Positions 5,315 through 11,060 of a DNA stretch of 11,064 nucleotides are shown piece after piece. Each line of letters begins with the position of its first letter. Position 1 is the stretch's first letter. The notes under the pieces are model-generated. The model was not told where the DNA came from and searched no databases. It saw only the letters and a program-made list of their open reading frames with translations. This stretch comes from JACVRW01 sp034664005. Its GTDB lineage: Bacteria > Actinomycetota > Thermoleophilia > Solirubrobacterales > Thermoleophilaceae. The position numbers were made by a program, and so were the translations under genes. The DNA lies in assembly GCA_034664005.1 (NCBI GenBank), contig JAXDIL010000102.1, positions 1-11,064 on the forward strand, written 5' to 3'.

Positions 5315-6640
5315 CTACGCGGCCCAGCGGCCCCGTGCGACGGCCATCAGCTCGTCAAAGCCGCCAGGAAACAGACGGTAAATCGTCATCTGAGATGGGC
5401 ATTGCCGCGCGTGCTCTCGCCGCCACGCGAGGAATTCCGTGGCGCGGGGCTCGCGTCCGAGCTGCTCGACGCAGCGCTGAACGGCATCGATGATCAGACG
5501 CCGCGATTTCGCACGCCGTGCCAAGACGCCCGCTTCGTTCCCCGCGCGGATTGCGGCAACGCGTGCTGCGTCCAGAGATCCAGACGTGTCGAGTCCCACG
5601 GCAGCGAGCGCGGCGGCCCAGGAGCCATATGCCGCGGCGACCGTATTGCGGCTCGGCGCGGTTCGTGCAGTGCGCCGCCGCCCGCGCTCATACGCGGTGG
5701 CACTGCCGGGGTAGTCCGAGCTGTCCGACCAGCTCCTGAGGGCATCGGCGCAGCGTGCGCGGGACCGATCGGCGCACGAGGTGTGTTCGATCGCGTCGAG
5801 GCCCGCTATGAAACGGCGTCGATGCCGCACCTCCATCGCTAGCTGACCGCGGCGAGTCGCCGACCGAGGCTCGAGCAAGACAAGTTCGCGCCAGGCTGCG
5901 TAGACATCCGCCGCTCGGCCTCGAGGCGGGTGGGCGTCGAAGAGCGCGACGAGACGGCGCAGATCCGAGCGTCGGCCGATGCGCCAGGACGCTGCGGCCT
6001 GAGAGCTCCCGGCGGCCTTGACGTCCCTCAGATCACCGAGCTGCAGGAGACTCTGGAACAGAGCGAGCAGGGGCGCGTCGTCAGCGCGAAGGTTGATCGT
6101 GAACGACGGCGAGCCTAGTTCGGTCGTACCGAAATGTGCCTCCGCGGAAGCAAACCCAGCCAGGAAGAGGCCGACTTCCGCCTCAGTTATGTCAACCGCG
6201 CACGGCATGGGTGCCGAGTTGCGGTGCAACGACCGTAGCTCGGCGGCGAATCGGGCAAGGACGGGGGAATTCCCGCCCTCGGCTGCCCAGATGCGCACAG
6301 CCTGCCGCCAGAGCTCGAACTGGTGGGCTGCCTTGCCGAGCGGCGGCCGTGCGTCGAGCAGTGCTGCCACCTTCAGGCAATCCGATTGACGGGCCACCGT
6401 CCAGGCCATCTGCGGAAACGAACGACCTCGCGCCGCTCCGCGGAAGAGCTCGCCGGCGCCCGACCAGTCGCGGAATGCCGCGAGCAGCGGCGTGTTGTCC
6501 GCACGCAGCTTGACGGCTAACTCGCAGCACCAGGAACCCCCGGCGTTGTTTTTCCTGATGATGAAGCTGCCATCGCCCGCGATGAATCCCGAGAAGAACG
6601 CCAGATCCGCCGGATTCCACGGTTGAGGGGGCACGAACAC
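5315..6640 (-). CDS. Freestanding two-motif LAGLIDADG protein with homing-endonuclease-associated repeats
   Basis: About 441 residues from the GTG at 6640. Two LAGLIDADG helices are visible: FFSGFIAGDGSF (acidic D23) and FLAGFASAEAHF (E167; the usual Gly after the acid is Ala). The halves are an internal duplication: LRADNTPLLAAF / LRADDAPLLALF, then RQSD...ALLDARPPLGKAA / RRSD...ALFDAHPPRGRAA, so one chain forms a pseudosymmetric monomer. The C-terminal third holds two copies of the homing-associated repeat, ending YGSWAAALAAVGL (about 340) and TIYRLFPGGFDELMAVA (near the end). Such proteins cut long DNA targets to spread their own gene. No intron or intein host is visible, and neighbours are intact. 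GTG at 6634 is an equally good start; ATGs at 6730 and 6820 reach into the divergent gene. GC is slightly lower than in neighbours. Activity is uncertain given the altered second motif. Confidence 0.82.
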   Translation of the reverse strand: MFVPPQPWNPADLAFFSGFIAGDGSFIIRKNNAGGSWCCELAVKLRADNTPLLAAFRDWSGAGELFRGAARGRSFPQMAWTVARQSDCLKVAALLDARPPLGKAAHQFELWRQAVRIWAAEGGNSPVLARFAAELRSLHRNSAPMPCAVDITEAEVGLFLAGFASAEAHFGTTELGSPSFTINLRADDAPLLALFQSLLQLGDLRDVKAAGSSQAAASWRIGRRSDLRRLVALFDAHPPRGRAADVYAAWRELVLLEPRSATRRGQLAMEVRHRRRFIAGLDAIEHTSCADRSRARCADALRSWSDSSDYPGSATAYERGRRRTARTAPSRNTVAAAYGSWAAALAAVGLDTSGSLDAARVAAIRAGNEAGVLARRAKSRRLIIDAVQRCVEQLGREPRATEFLAWRREHARQCPSQMTIYRLFPGGFDELMAVARGRWAA

Positions 6641-6728
6641 ATGTTCCCCATTGAATCGGACGTTGGTTCCCCTAATCGGTGTTATCGAGCATTGGTCTGA
6701 TTCCCCGTCAGACGGGGATATAGCTCCC
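6641..6728. other. AT-richer intergenic region between LAGLIDADG gene and DivIVA-like gene
   Basis: The least GC-rich stretch I found in the window: 6601-6660 is about 58% GC and 6661-6720 about 53%, against roughly 70-77% in sampled coding segments. It must contain promoters for both divergent genes, but no convincing -35/-10 pair or TANNNT-plus-start arrangement is visible. Its notable content is the palindrome at 6702-6718. Confidence 0.6.
6695..6718 (+). promoter_or_regulatory. Palindrome and two mutually exclusive hairpins upstream of the DivIVA-like gene
   Basis: TCCCCGTCAGACGGGGA (6702-6718) is a perfect palindrome with 8-bp arms around one base. As RNA it would fold as TCCCCG/CGGGGA with a TCAGA loop. 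An overlapping alternative pairs GTCTGA (6695-6700) with TCAGAC (6708-6713). The palindrome ends 10 nt before the ATG at 6729, and its last bases GGGGA are the only Shine-Dalgarno-like sequence there. It could be a protein-binding operator, an RNA switch, or a nuclease-related site. Confidence 0.5.
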
Positions 6729-7367
6729 ATGTCCGATTTCGACACGACCGAGTTCCGCGCCGCCCGTTTCTCCCGCAGCGCCTCCGATGAGCTGGCTGAC
6801 CGGACGTTTCCGATCGTCATGCGCGGCTATGAGCGCGCGGCGGTCGATGCGTTCGTCCGGGAGGTCGACGACCTCGTCGGCCAGCTCGAGGCCCGGCAGT
6901 CACACGAGACCGTGATCCAGCGGGCACTCGAGGAGGTCGGCGAGGAGACGGCGAGCATCCTGCAGCGCGCCCACGAGACCGCCGACGAGATAGCGGCTCG
7001 CTCCAGAGCGCAGGCCGAGGGCCGCATCCAGCGAGCCGAGCGCGAGTCGGAGCTCCTGCGCCAGGACGCCGACGCCTACTCGGAGAAGATCGTGGTCGAC
7101 ACGCGGCTGCTGTGGGAGGAGCGCCAGCAGCTCATCGGGGACATCCGCGCGCTCGCCGACGACGTGCTGGCGACCGCCGAGGACGCGCTGGGCCGCGTCG
7201 CGATGCCGCAGATGCTCAGCGAGCAGGTCGCGGTGGACGACGCTGACGCGACCGAGGCCACCGAGGTGACCGACGACGGCCCGCCCACGAGCGAGGTCGA
7301 GCTCGACCTGCCGCCCGGCGGCGTCGAGGACACCGAGGAAGCGGAGGAGCCTCCGCGCGAGGCCTAG
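6729..7367 (+). CDS. DivIVA-domain coiled-coil protein
   Basis: 212 residues. Residues 26-50 (TFPIVMRGYERAAVDAFVREVDDLV) match the DivIVA N-terminal signature 'F-x-x-x-x-R-G-Y-x-x-x-x-V-D-x-F'. A long, charged, Ala/Glu/Arg-rich coiled coil follows (about 45-155), then a very acidic, Pro/Glu-rich tail (170-212) that looks disordered. DivIVA proteins sense negative membrane curvature and recruit cell-division or polar-growth machinery; in actinobacteria several paralogues exist. This one has an extra 25-residue N-terminal extension and an acidic tail, unlike canonical Wag31, so it is a DivIVA-domain protein rather than an obvious divIVA orthologue. The ATG at 6729 is preferred to an upstream ATG at 6651, which would add residues without family similarity. 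It ends tail-to-tail with the small membrane protein, sharing CTAG. Confidence 0.8.
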   Translation: MSDFDTTEFRAARFSRSASDELADRTFPIVMRGYERAAVDAFVREVDDLVGQLEARQSHETVIQRALEEVGEETASILQRAHETADEIAARSRAQAEGRIQRAERESELLRQDADAYSEKIVVDTRLLWEERQQLIGDIRALADDVLATAEDALGRVAMPQMLSEQVAVDDADATEATEVTDDGPPTSEVELDLPPGGVEDTEEAEEPPREA

Positions 7368-7606
7368 AGCGGAAGCTTGCCGCGCGCCCGGCGCCCGGTC
7401 GACGCGCTCTTGTTCGTCGCCTTGCGTGAGGTGCCGAACGACTTCGACAGGAAGCGGCCGATGATCCCCGGCGCTTTTCCGCCGGCGCGCTGGCCCGCTC
7501 CGAGCGTGCGATCCACGCCGCGCTGTGGGTGGCTCGACAGCCGTGGCATGAGGAACGCCAGCACGAGCAGGACGATGCAGACGCCGACGATGATCGCAAT
7601 GGTCAT
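7364..7606 (-). CDS. Small single-pass membrane protein with basic tail, unknown function
   Basis: 80 residues. Residues 2-20 (TIAIIVGVCIVLLVLAFLM) form one hydrophobic helix at the extreme N-terminus. The remaining 60 residues are Gly/Ser/Arg/Lys-rich (SRKATNKSASTGRRARGKLPL at the end) and carry a strong positive charge, so the tail is expected in the cytoplasm with an N-out orientation. I do not recognise a family. The ATG at 7606 is supported by AGAGGG 5 nt upstream. It is divergent from the two-TM protein (54 bp between starts) and overlaps the DivIVA-like stop in a shared CTAG. Coding is supported by the clean membrane helix and by the precise fit between both neighbours. Confidence 0.72.
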   Translation of the reverse strand: MTIAIIVGVCIVLLVLAFLMPRLSSHPQRGVDRTLGAGQRAGGKAPGIIGRFLSKSFGTSRKATNKSASTGRRARGKLPL

Positions 7607-7646
7607 GCGCGCCCTCTACCCACCCGGACAGCGGCCACAAACCGCC

Positions 7647-7652
7647 TAGACT
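7647..7652 (+). promoter_or_regulatory. Putative leaderless promoter of the two-TM protein gene
   Basis: TAGACT, 8 nt before the GTG at 7661. CGGACA (7625-7630), four of six matches to a -35 consensus, lies 16 bp upstream. This is the only leaderless-type start in the window with a plausible -35. Confidence 0.5.
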
Positions 7653-7660
7653 CTCGGCCC

Positions 7661-8281
7661 GTGGCCAAGCAGAAGCAGATCAAGATGCAGATGCAGGTGG
7701 GCGCGCTCGCCGCGATCCCGCAGCTCGAGTCGCGCACGGACGAGCAGCTTCAGGGCGAGTCGAAGCACCGCGTCGCGGCGAAGGCGATCCTCGGCGCCCG
7801 CGCGGCCGAGCGCTACGACGCCAAGACGGCGCGCGCGTACTTCAACGAGGCGCTCGCCGGCTGCCACCCGCAGGAGCGGGCGCCGCTGCGGCAGATGATG
7901 AAGGCCTCGCTGGCGCTCGCCGAGCGTCGCCCGGACGAGTTGCGCGAGGCGATGGCGAAGCTCGGCCAGGAGGCGCCCTCCGGCCGCGCGATGTTCATGC
8001 TGCGCGTGATGGGCCTGCTGGTGCCCCCCGCCAGCGCCGGCATGTTCGCGCGTATCCGCGGCATCCTGCTGATCCTCGCCCTCGTCATCGGGCTGCTCGC
8101 GCTCGGCACCGGGATCGTGCAGCTGATCGGGTTGATCTTCGGCGGGATCGGCGTCGGCAGCTCGATCTTCTTCGGCTTCCTGCTCGTGGTGGCCGTGATC
8201 GCCGTGCTCGTAATGCTGGGCCGGCGCAGACAGGCACGCGCGCGGGAGTCGCGGGCGGCCCAGCTGCCGGGCAAGCGCTAG
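7661..8281 (+). CDS. Two-transmembrane-helix protein with soluble helical N-terminal half, unknown function
   Basis: 206 residues. The first 125 are soluble and mostly helical: a Lys/Gln/Met-rich start (VAKQKQIKMQMQVG), then HRVAAKAILGARAAERYDAKTARAYFNEALAG and LRQMMKASLALAERRPDELREAMAKLG, which resemble paired TPR-like helices but do not clearly match the TPR consensus. Two membrane helices follow, about 134-161 (GILLILALVIGLLALGTGIV onward, Leu/Ile/Gly-rich) and 169-187 (SIFFGFLLVVAVIAVLVML), joined by a short GIGVGSS loop. The end is basic (GRRRQARARESRAAQLPGKR), so both termini are predicted cytoplasmic. I do not recognise the family. The GTG at 7661 is chosen because TAGACT lies 8 nt upstream; there is no Shine-Dalgarno. 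It ends 1 nt before the convergent thioredoxin-TPR gene. Confidence 0.75.
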   Translation: MAKQKQIKMQMQVGALAAIPQLESRTDEQLQGESKHRVAAKAILGARAAERYDAKTARAYFNEALAGCHPQERAPLRQMMKASLALAERRPDELREAMAKLGQEAPSGRAMFMLRVMGLLVPPASAGMFARIRGILLILALVIGLLALGTGIVQLIGLIFGGIGVGSSIFFGFLLVVAVIAVLVMLGRRRQARARESRAAQLPGKR

Positions 8282-8282
8282 C

Positions 8283-9053
8283 TCAGTTCAGCGCTGCGGA
8301 CAGGCGGCGGCGGTGCTCACGCGCGAGCGGGTGCTCCGGTCCCAGCTCGGTGAAGAGCGCCACCATCACGCGCCTGATCAGGTCGCGGCGCTCCGGGTCC
8401 GGCTCGCTCGACAGCGCCTCCTGGAGCTGCTCCAGAGCCGCGCCGTGATCGCCGGCGTCCCACGCCTCGAAGGCCGCGTCCAGCACGCCGCCGTCGCCCC
8501 CGAGCTCCAGGCGAGCGAGCAGGCCGTCGGCCACGAAGTCGCCGCGAGCGGCCTCGAGCAGCTCCGTGGCCTCGTCGGTGTCGCCGCGCCGGAGCAGCAG
8601 CTTGGCCAGCTCGCGCCGGGCGCCCGCGTGCGCCGGATTCAGCTCGAGCGCGCGGCGGAGGTCCGCCTCGTCCCCGCTCTGCGCCAGCTCATCGGCCTCC
8701 GACGGCACCAGCGCGTCGAAGAAGCGCTCCACCTCGGCCGGCGGGAGCGCTCCGGTGAACTCCGCCGCCACCTGGCCGTCCTTGAACGCCTTGACGGCCG
8801 GGATGCCCTGGATGTGGAAGGCCGCCTGGAGCTGGCGGTTCTTGTCCACGTCGACCTTCGCCAGCTCGACCTTCCCGGCGCGCTCGGTGGCCGCTCGCTC
8901 GAGCACGGGCGTCAGCTGCTTGCAGGGCCCGCACCAGTCTGCCCAGAAGTCCACGACCACGGGCAGCTCACGCGAACGCTCGATAACCAGCTGCTCGAAG
9001 TCCGCCTCGTCGACGTCGAAGATGGCACCCGCCGGCTGCGGGTCAGCGCTCAC
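8283..9053 (-). CDS. Thioredoxin-TPR fusion, CnoX/YbbN-like
   Basis: 256 residues in two parts. Residues 10-115 are a thioredoxin domain with the complete active site WCGPC at 40-44 and the cis-proline in GIPAVKAF (P85). Residues 120-256 are helical repeats (DEADLRRALELNPAHAGARRELAKLLLRRGDTDEATELL, then AAFEAWDAGDHGAALEQLQEAL) as in the C-terminal TPR region of CnoX/YbbN. In E. coli, CnoX is a holdase that hands clients to chaperones and has lost CxxC; homologues elsewhere keep it. An intact WCGPC suggests that this one also does thiol-disulfide exchange. No signal peptide, so it is cytosolic. The GTG at 9053 lies inside the 3' end of the cyclophilin gene (11-nt overlap), so co-translation is likely. 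Confidence 0.9.
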   Translation of the reverse strand: MSADPQPAGAIFDVDEADFEQLVIERSRELPVVVDFWADWCGPCKQLTPVLERAATERAGKVELAKVDVDKNRQLQAAFHIQGIPAVKAFKDGQVAAEFTGALPPAEVERFFDALVPSEADELAQSGDEADLRRALELNPAHAGARRELAKLLLRRGDTDEATELLEAARGDFVADGLLARLELGGDGGVLDAAFEAWDAGDHGAALEQLQEALSSEPDPERRDLIRRVMVALFTELGPEHPLAREHRRRLSAALN

Positions 9054-9717
9054 GAACGCTTGCCTTCTCGATCACCACGGACTGGAGCGGCGTGCCGGCG
9101 CCGCCGCTCGCCGGGTTGCCGAGCTTCCCGATCTTCTGCACGGCGTCCATGCCCTTCGTGACCTTGCCGAGCAGCGCGTAGTCGGGCGTGAGCCCGGCGC
9201 CCGGCCCGGTGACCACGAAGAACTGGCTTCCGGCCGTGCCGGGCGGCTCGTTGCCTGCCTTCGCCATTGCGACCACACCTGGGTTATAGGCCGCATTCCT
9301 CGGGACACGATCCCTGGTCGAGTAGCCCGGGCCACCGCTGCCGCTCACGGTCGGGTCGCCGGCCTGGATGACGAAGCCCGGCACGATGCGGTGGAAGATC
9401 GTGTCGTCTAAGAAGCCATTGCGCACCAGCGCGACGAACGAGGCGGCCGCTTTCGGCGAGGTCCTCTGGTCGAGCCGGATCGTGAACGCGCCACAGCTCG
9501 TCTCCAGCACCACCTCGTAGGTCTTGCCCGCGTCGAGGGCCTGGGTCGGCCTCTGCTGCCCGCCGCCGTCGCGCGGCGGCGGCTGGTCCACGTTCTTGCA
9601 GCCGCCGCTCTGCTCCTGCGCGGGCGGCGTTGCGGCCGCCTTCTCCTCATCGTCAGCGCCGCACGCGGCGAGCATCAGCGCCATGGCGCAGACCAGCGCT
9701 GAGAGGAGCCTGAACAC
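9043..9717 (-). CDS. Cyclophilin-type peptidyl-prolyl isomerase lipoprotein
   Basis: 224 residues from the GTG at 9717. The N-terminus is a lipoprotein signal (VFRLLSALVCAMALMLAAC) with a lipobox ending at C19, followed by a charged, low-complexity linker (residues 20-62), so the enzyme is expected to be anchored outside the membrane. The cyclophilin domain runs 65-220: FHRIVPGFVIQAGDP at 108-122 contains the catalytic Arg (R110) and Phe/Gln, and SQFFV at 164-168 the conserved Gln-Phe. It catalyses cis-trans isomerisation of X-Pro bonds in exported proteins. Start: the frame continues 12 codons to an ATG at 9753, but the GTG is preceded by TAGCCT at 8 nt and gives a proper signal peptide, and the longer form would overlap the divergent HAD gene. 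It shares a transcript with the thioredoxin-TPR gene. Confidence 0.92.
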   Translation of the reverse strand: MFRLLSALVCAMALMLAACGADDEEKAAATPPAQEQSGGCKNVDQPPPRDGGGQQRPTQALDAGKTYEVVLETSCGAFTIRLDQRTSPKAAASFVALVRNGFLDDTIFHRIVPGFVIQAGDPTVSGSGGPGYSTRDRVPRNAAYNPGVVAMAKAGNEPPGTAGSQFFVVTGPGAGLTPDYALLGKVTKGMDAVQKIGKLGNPASGGAGTPLQSVVIEKASVRER

Positions 9718-9724
9718 GGCCGCG

Positions 9725-9731
9725 TAGGCTA
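9725..9731. promoter_or_regulatory. Bidirectional promoter core: overlapping TAGGCT/TAGCCT
   Basis: The 7-bp TAGGCTA contains a plus-strand hexamer TAGGCT (6 nt before the GTG at 9737) and a minus-strand hexamer TAGCCT (8 nt before the GTG at 9717), overlapping by five bases. Only 19 bp separate the two start codons, and neither side has a Shine-Dalgarno. This is the most compact divergent promoter in the window. Confidence 0.52.
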
Positions 9732-9736
9732 GCGAC

Positions 9737-10546
9737 GTGCCCCTCAGCCCCATCGCGCAGCGCTACGACCAGTTCATCCTCGACCTCGACGGCTGCGTGT
9801 GGGTCGGCGACGAGGCCACGCCACGCGCGGTGGAGGCGATCGACGCGCTCCGCGACGCCGGCAAGGAGGTCGCCTACGCCACCAACGACCCGCGTAGCGC
9901 GACCGAGGACTACGTGGCGCGCCTCTGGAAGATCGGCATCCGCGCGTCGGTGCGTGACGTCGTGACCGTGGGCGGCGCGATGCAACACCTCCTCGCCGAG
10001 ACTCGCTCCGGCATGACGGCTTTCGTGATCGGCACGGACGCGCTCCGGCGCCACGTGGCCGACGCCGGCCTGCGCGTGATGAACGGCACCGATCTCGCGT
10101 CACGCGCCGAGGTGGTGATCGTGGGCGGCACGGAGGAGCTCGTCTACGCCGACCTGCGCGAGGCCGCGCTCGCGGTGCGCCGCGGCGCCGATTTCCTCGC
10201 CACCGCGCGCGACCCCACCTACCCCCAGCCGGACGGGCTCTGGCCCGGCACCGGCGCGATCCTCGCCGCCGTGGAGGTGGGAAGCGGCCGCACCGCGGAG
10301 ATCGTCGGAAAGCCCGAGCCGCAGCTGTTCCTCACGGCGCTGGACCGGCTGGCCGACGGCGGGGACGGCGGCGGCCGCACCCTGGCGGTAGGCGACCGCG
10401 TGGACACCGATCTGAGCGCCGCGGCCGCAGCCGAGCTGGACGCGGCTCTGGTGCTGAGCGGCGGGACCCAGCGACAGGAACTGAATGGATTCGAGCCCAA
10501 GCCGGTCGCCGTCACCGACACGCTCGCCGACCTGATCCTGGCCTGA
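9737..10546 (+). CDS. HAD superfamily subfamily IIA sugar/glycerol-phosphatase-like hydrolase
   Basis: 269 residues, typical for HAD-IIA (NagD / p-nitrophenylphosphatase-like). All four HAD motifs are present: nucleophile and acid D16 and D18 in LDLDGCVW; motif II ATND (49-51; the family usually has TNN); K192 in IVGKPEP; and GDRVDTDLSAA at 219-229 with the metal-binding Asp residues. The C2-type cap segment FLATARDPTYPQPDGLWPGTGAILAAVE is characteristic of IIA. Members dephosphorylate small substrates such as glycerol phosphate, UMP/GMP or phosphoglycolate; the substrate cannot be settled here. Cytosolic. The GTG at 9737 is supported by TAGGCT 6 nt upstream and by the family's normal N-terminal length. 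It is divergent from the cyclophilin gene and ends 13 nt from the convergent phosphatase-like gene. Confidence 0.9.
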   Translation: MPLSPIAQRYDQFILDLDGCVWVGDEATPRAVEAIDALRDAGKEVAYATNDPRSATEDYVARLWKIGIRASVRDVVTVGGAMQHLLAETRSGMTAFVIGTDALRRHVADAGLRVMNGTDLASRAEVVIVGGTEELVYADLREAALAVRRGADFLATARDPTYPQPDGLWPGTGAILAAVEVGSGRTAEIVGKPEPQLFLTALDRLADGGDGGGRTLAVGDRVDTDLSAAAAAELDAALVLSGGTQRQELNGFEPKPVAVTDTLADLILA

Positions 10547-10559
10547 TCCCACCAGAGGT

Positions 10560-11060
10560 CTAGCTGCGCATCAGCGCATCGACGTCCGAGGGCTCCACCC
10601 CAAGCAGCGCGCACGTGTAGCCGTTCACCGTCAGGCCGGCGGTCGCCGCGCGGGCCAGCGCCTCGGCCGGGTCCACGCCGCTTGCCTCGTGCACGTGCGC
10701 TGCGCACACCGCGGCCACGAAGTCCGTGTGCCTGTCGCCGTGGACCGCCACCGCGCCGCGCCGGCGCAGCTCGCGCCGGAGCAGCGGCAGCAGCTCCTCG
10801 AGCGCGTCCGCCCCGCGCTGGGCGGACCCCACTGGCACGTGGTGCCACGCAAGCCCGGCGTCCTCGTAGGCGCCCAGGTTGTGCCGCGAGGCCATCGTGG
10901 AGATGCAGAGGCGCACGCCCTTCGAGATCAGGTAGGCGATCTCGGCCTCCCTGCGCTCGGGCCGGTGGCTCCTCCCCCCTCCTCCGGGCCGCTCTAGCCC
11001 GCACAGCTTGCCCGGGCGCGCCCACCAGATCCTGCTCGGTTCCCGCTCTTTCGGTGCCAT
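10560..11060 (-). CDS. Tyrosine/dual-specificity-phosphatase-like protein lacking the catalytic cysteine
   Basis: 166 residues from the ATG at 11060; the frame stays open to the window edge, so a longer start outside cannot be excluded. The layout follows dual-specificity phosphatases: IWWARPGKLCGLERPG (the 'W-x-x-P-G-x-L-x-x-x-x-x-P' opening), EIAYLISKGVRLCIST (conserved strand), AGLAWHHVPVGS ('h-x-h-x-P' strand), a helix EELLPLLRREL, then AVAVHG followed by a helix AAVCAAHVHEASGVDPAEALARA. In active enzymes the strand ends HCxxGxxR(S/T); here it reads HGDRHTDF at 107-114, with Gly in place of Cys and about three residues fewer. I therefore infer a pseudophosphatase or a repurposed fold. No frameshift is evident. 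It is convergent with the HAD gene. Confidence 0.7.
   Translation of the reverse strand: MAPKEREPSRIWWARPGKLCGLERPGGGGRSHRPERREAEIAYLISKGVRLCISTMASRHNLGAYEDAGLAWHHVPVGSAQRGADALEELLPLLRRELRRRGAVAVHGDRHTDFVAAVCAAHVHEASGVDPAEALARAATAGLTVNGYTCALLGVEPSDVDALMRS

Noticed and set aside
6714..6726. GGGGATATAGCTC, identical to the 5' end of many tRNA-Ala genes
   Set aside because: The sequence goes straight into the DivIVA-like coding region; no D-arm completion, anticodon stem, T-arm or 3' acceptor strand follows, so it is not a tRNA or a recognisable fragment.
5312..6728. Group I intron or intein around the LAGLIDADG gene
   Set aside because: Neither flanking gene is interrupted, no split exons join across the gene, and no intein splicing blocks are seen in the protein.
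6641..6820. Upstream extension of the LAGLIDADG gene to ATGs at 6730 or 6820
   Set aside because: Would overlap the DivIVA-like gene on the other strand and add residues with no family similarity; LAGLIDADG proteins usually begin shortly before the first motif.
10700..10760. Frameshift restoring an HCxxGxxR motif in the phosphatase-like gene
   Set aside because: Neither neighbouring frame gives a Cys followed by GxxR at this place, and the reading frame continues cleanly on both sides.
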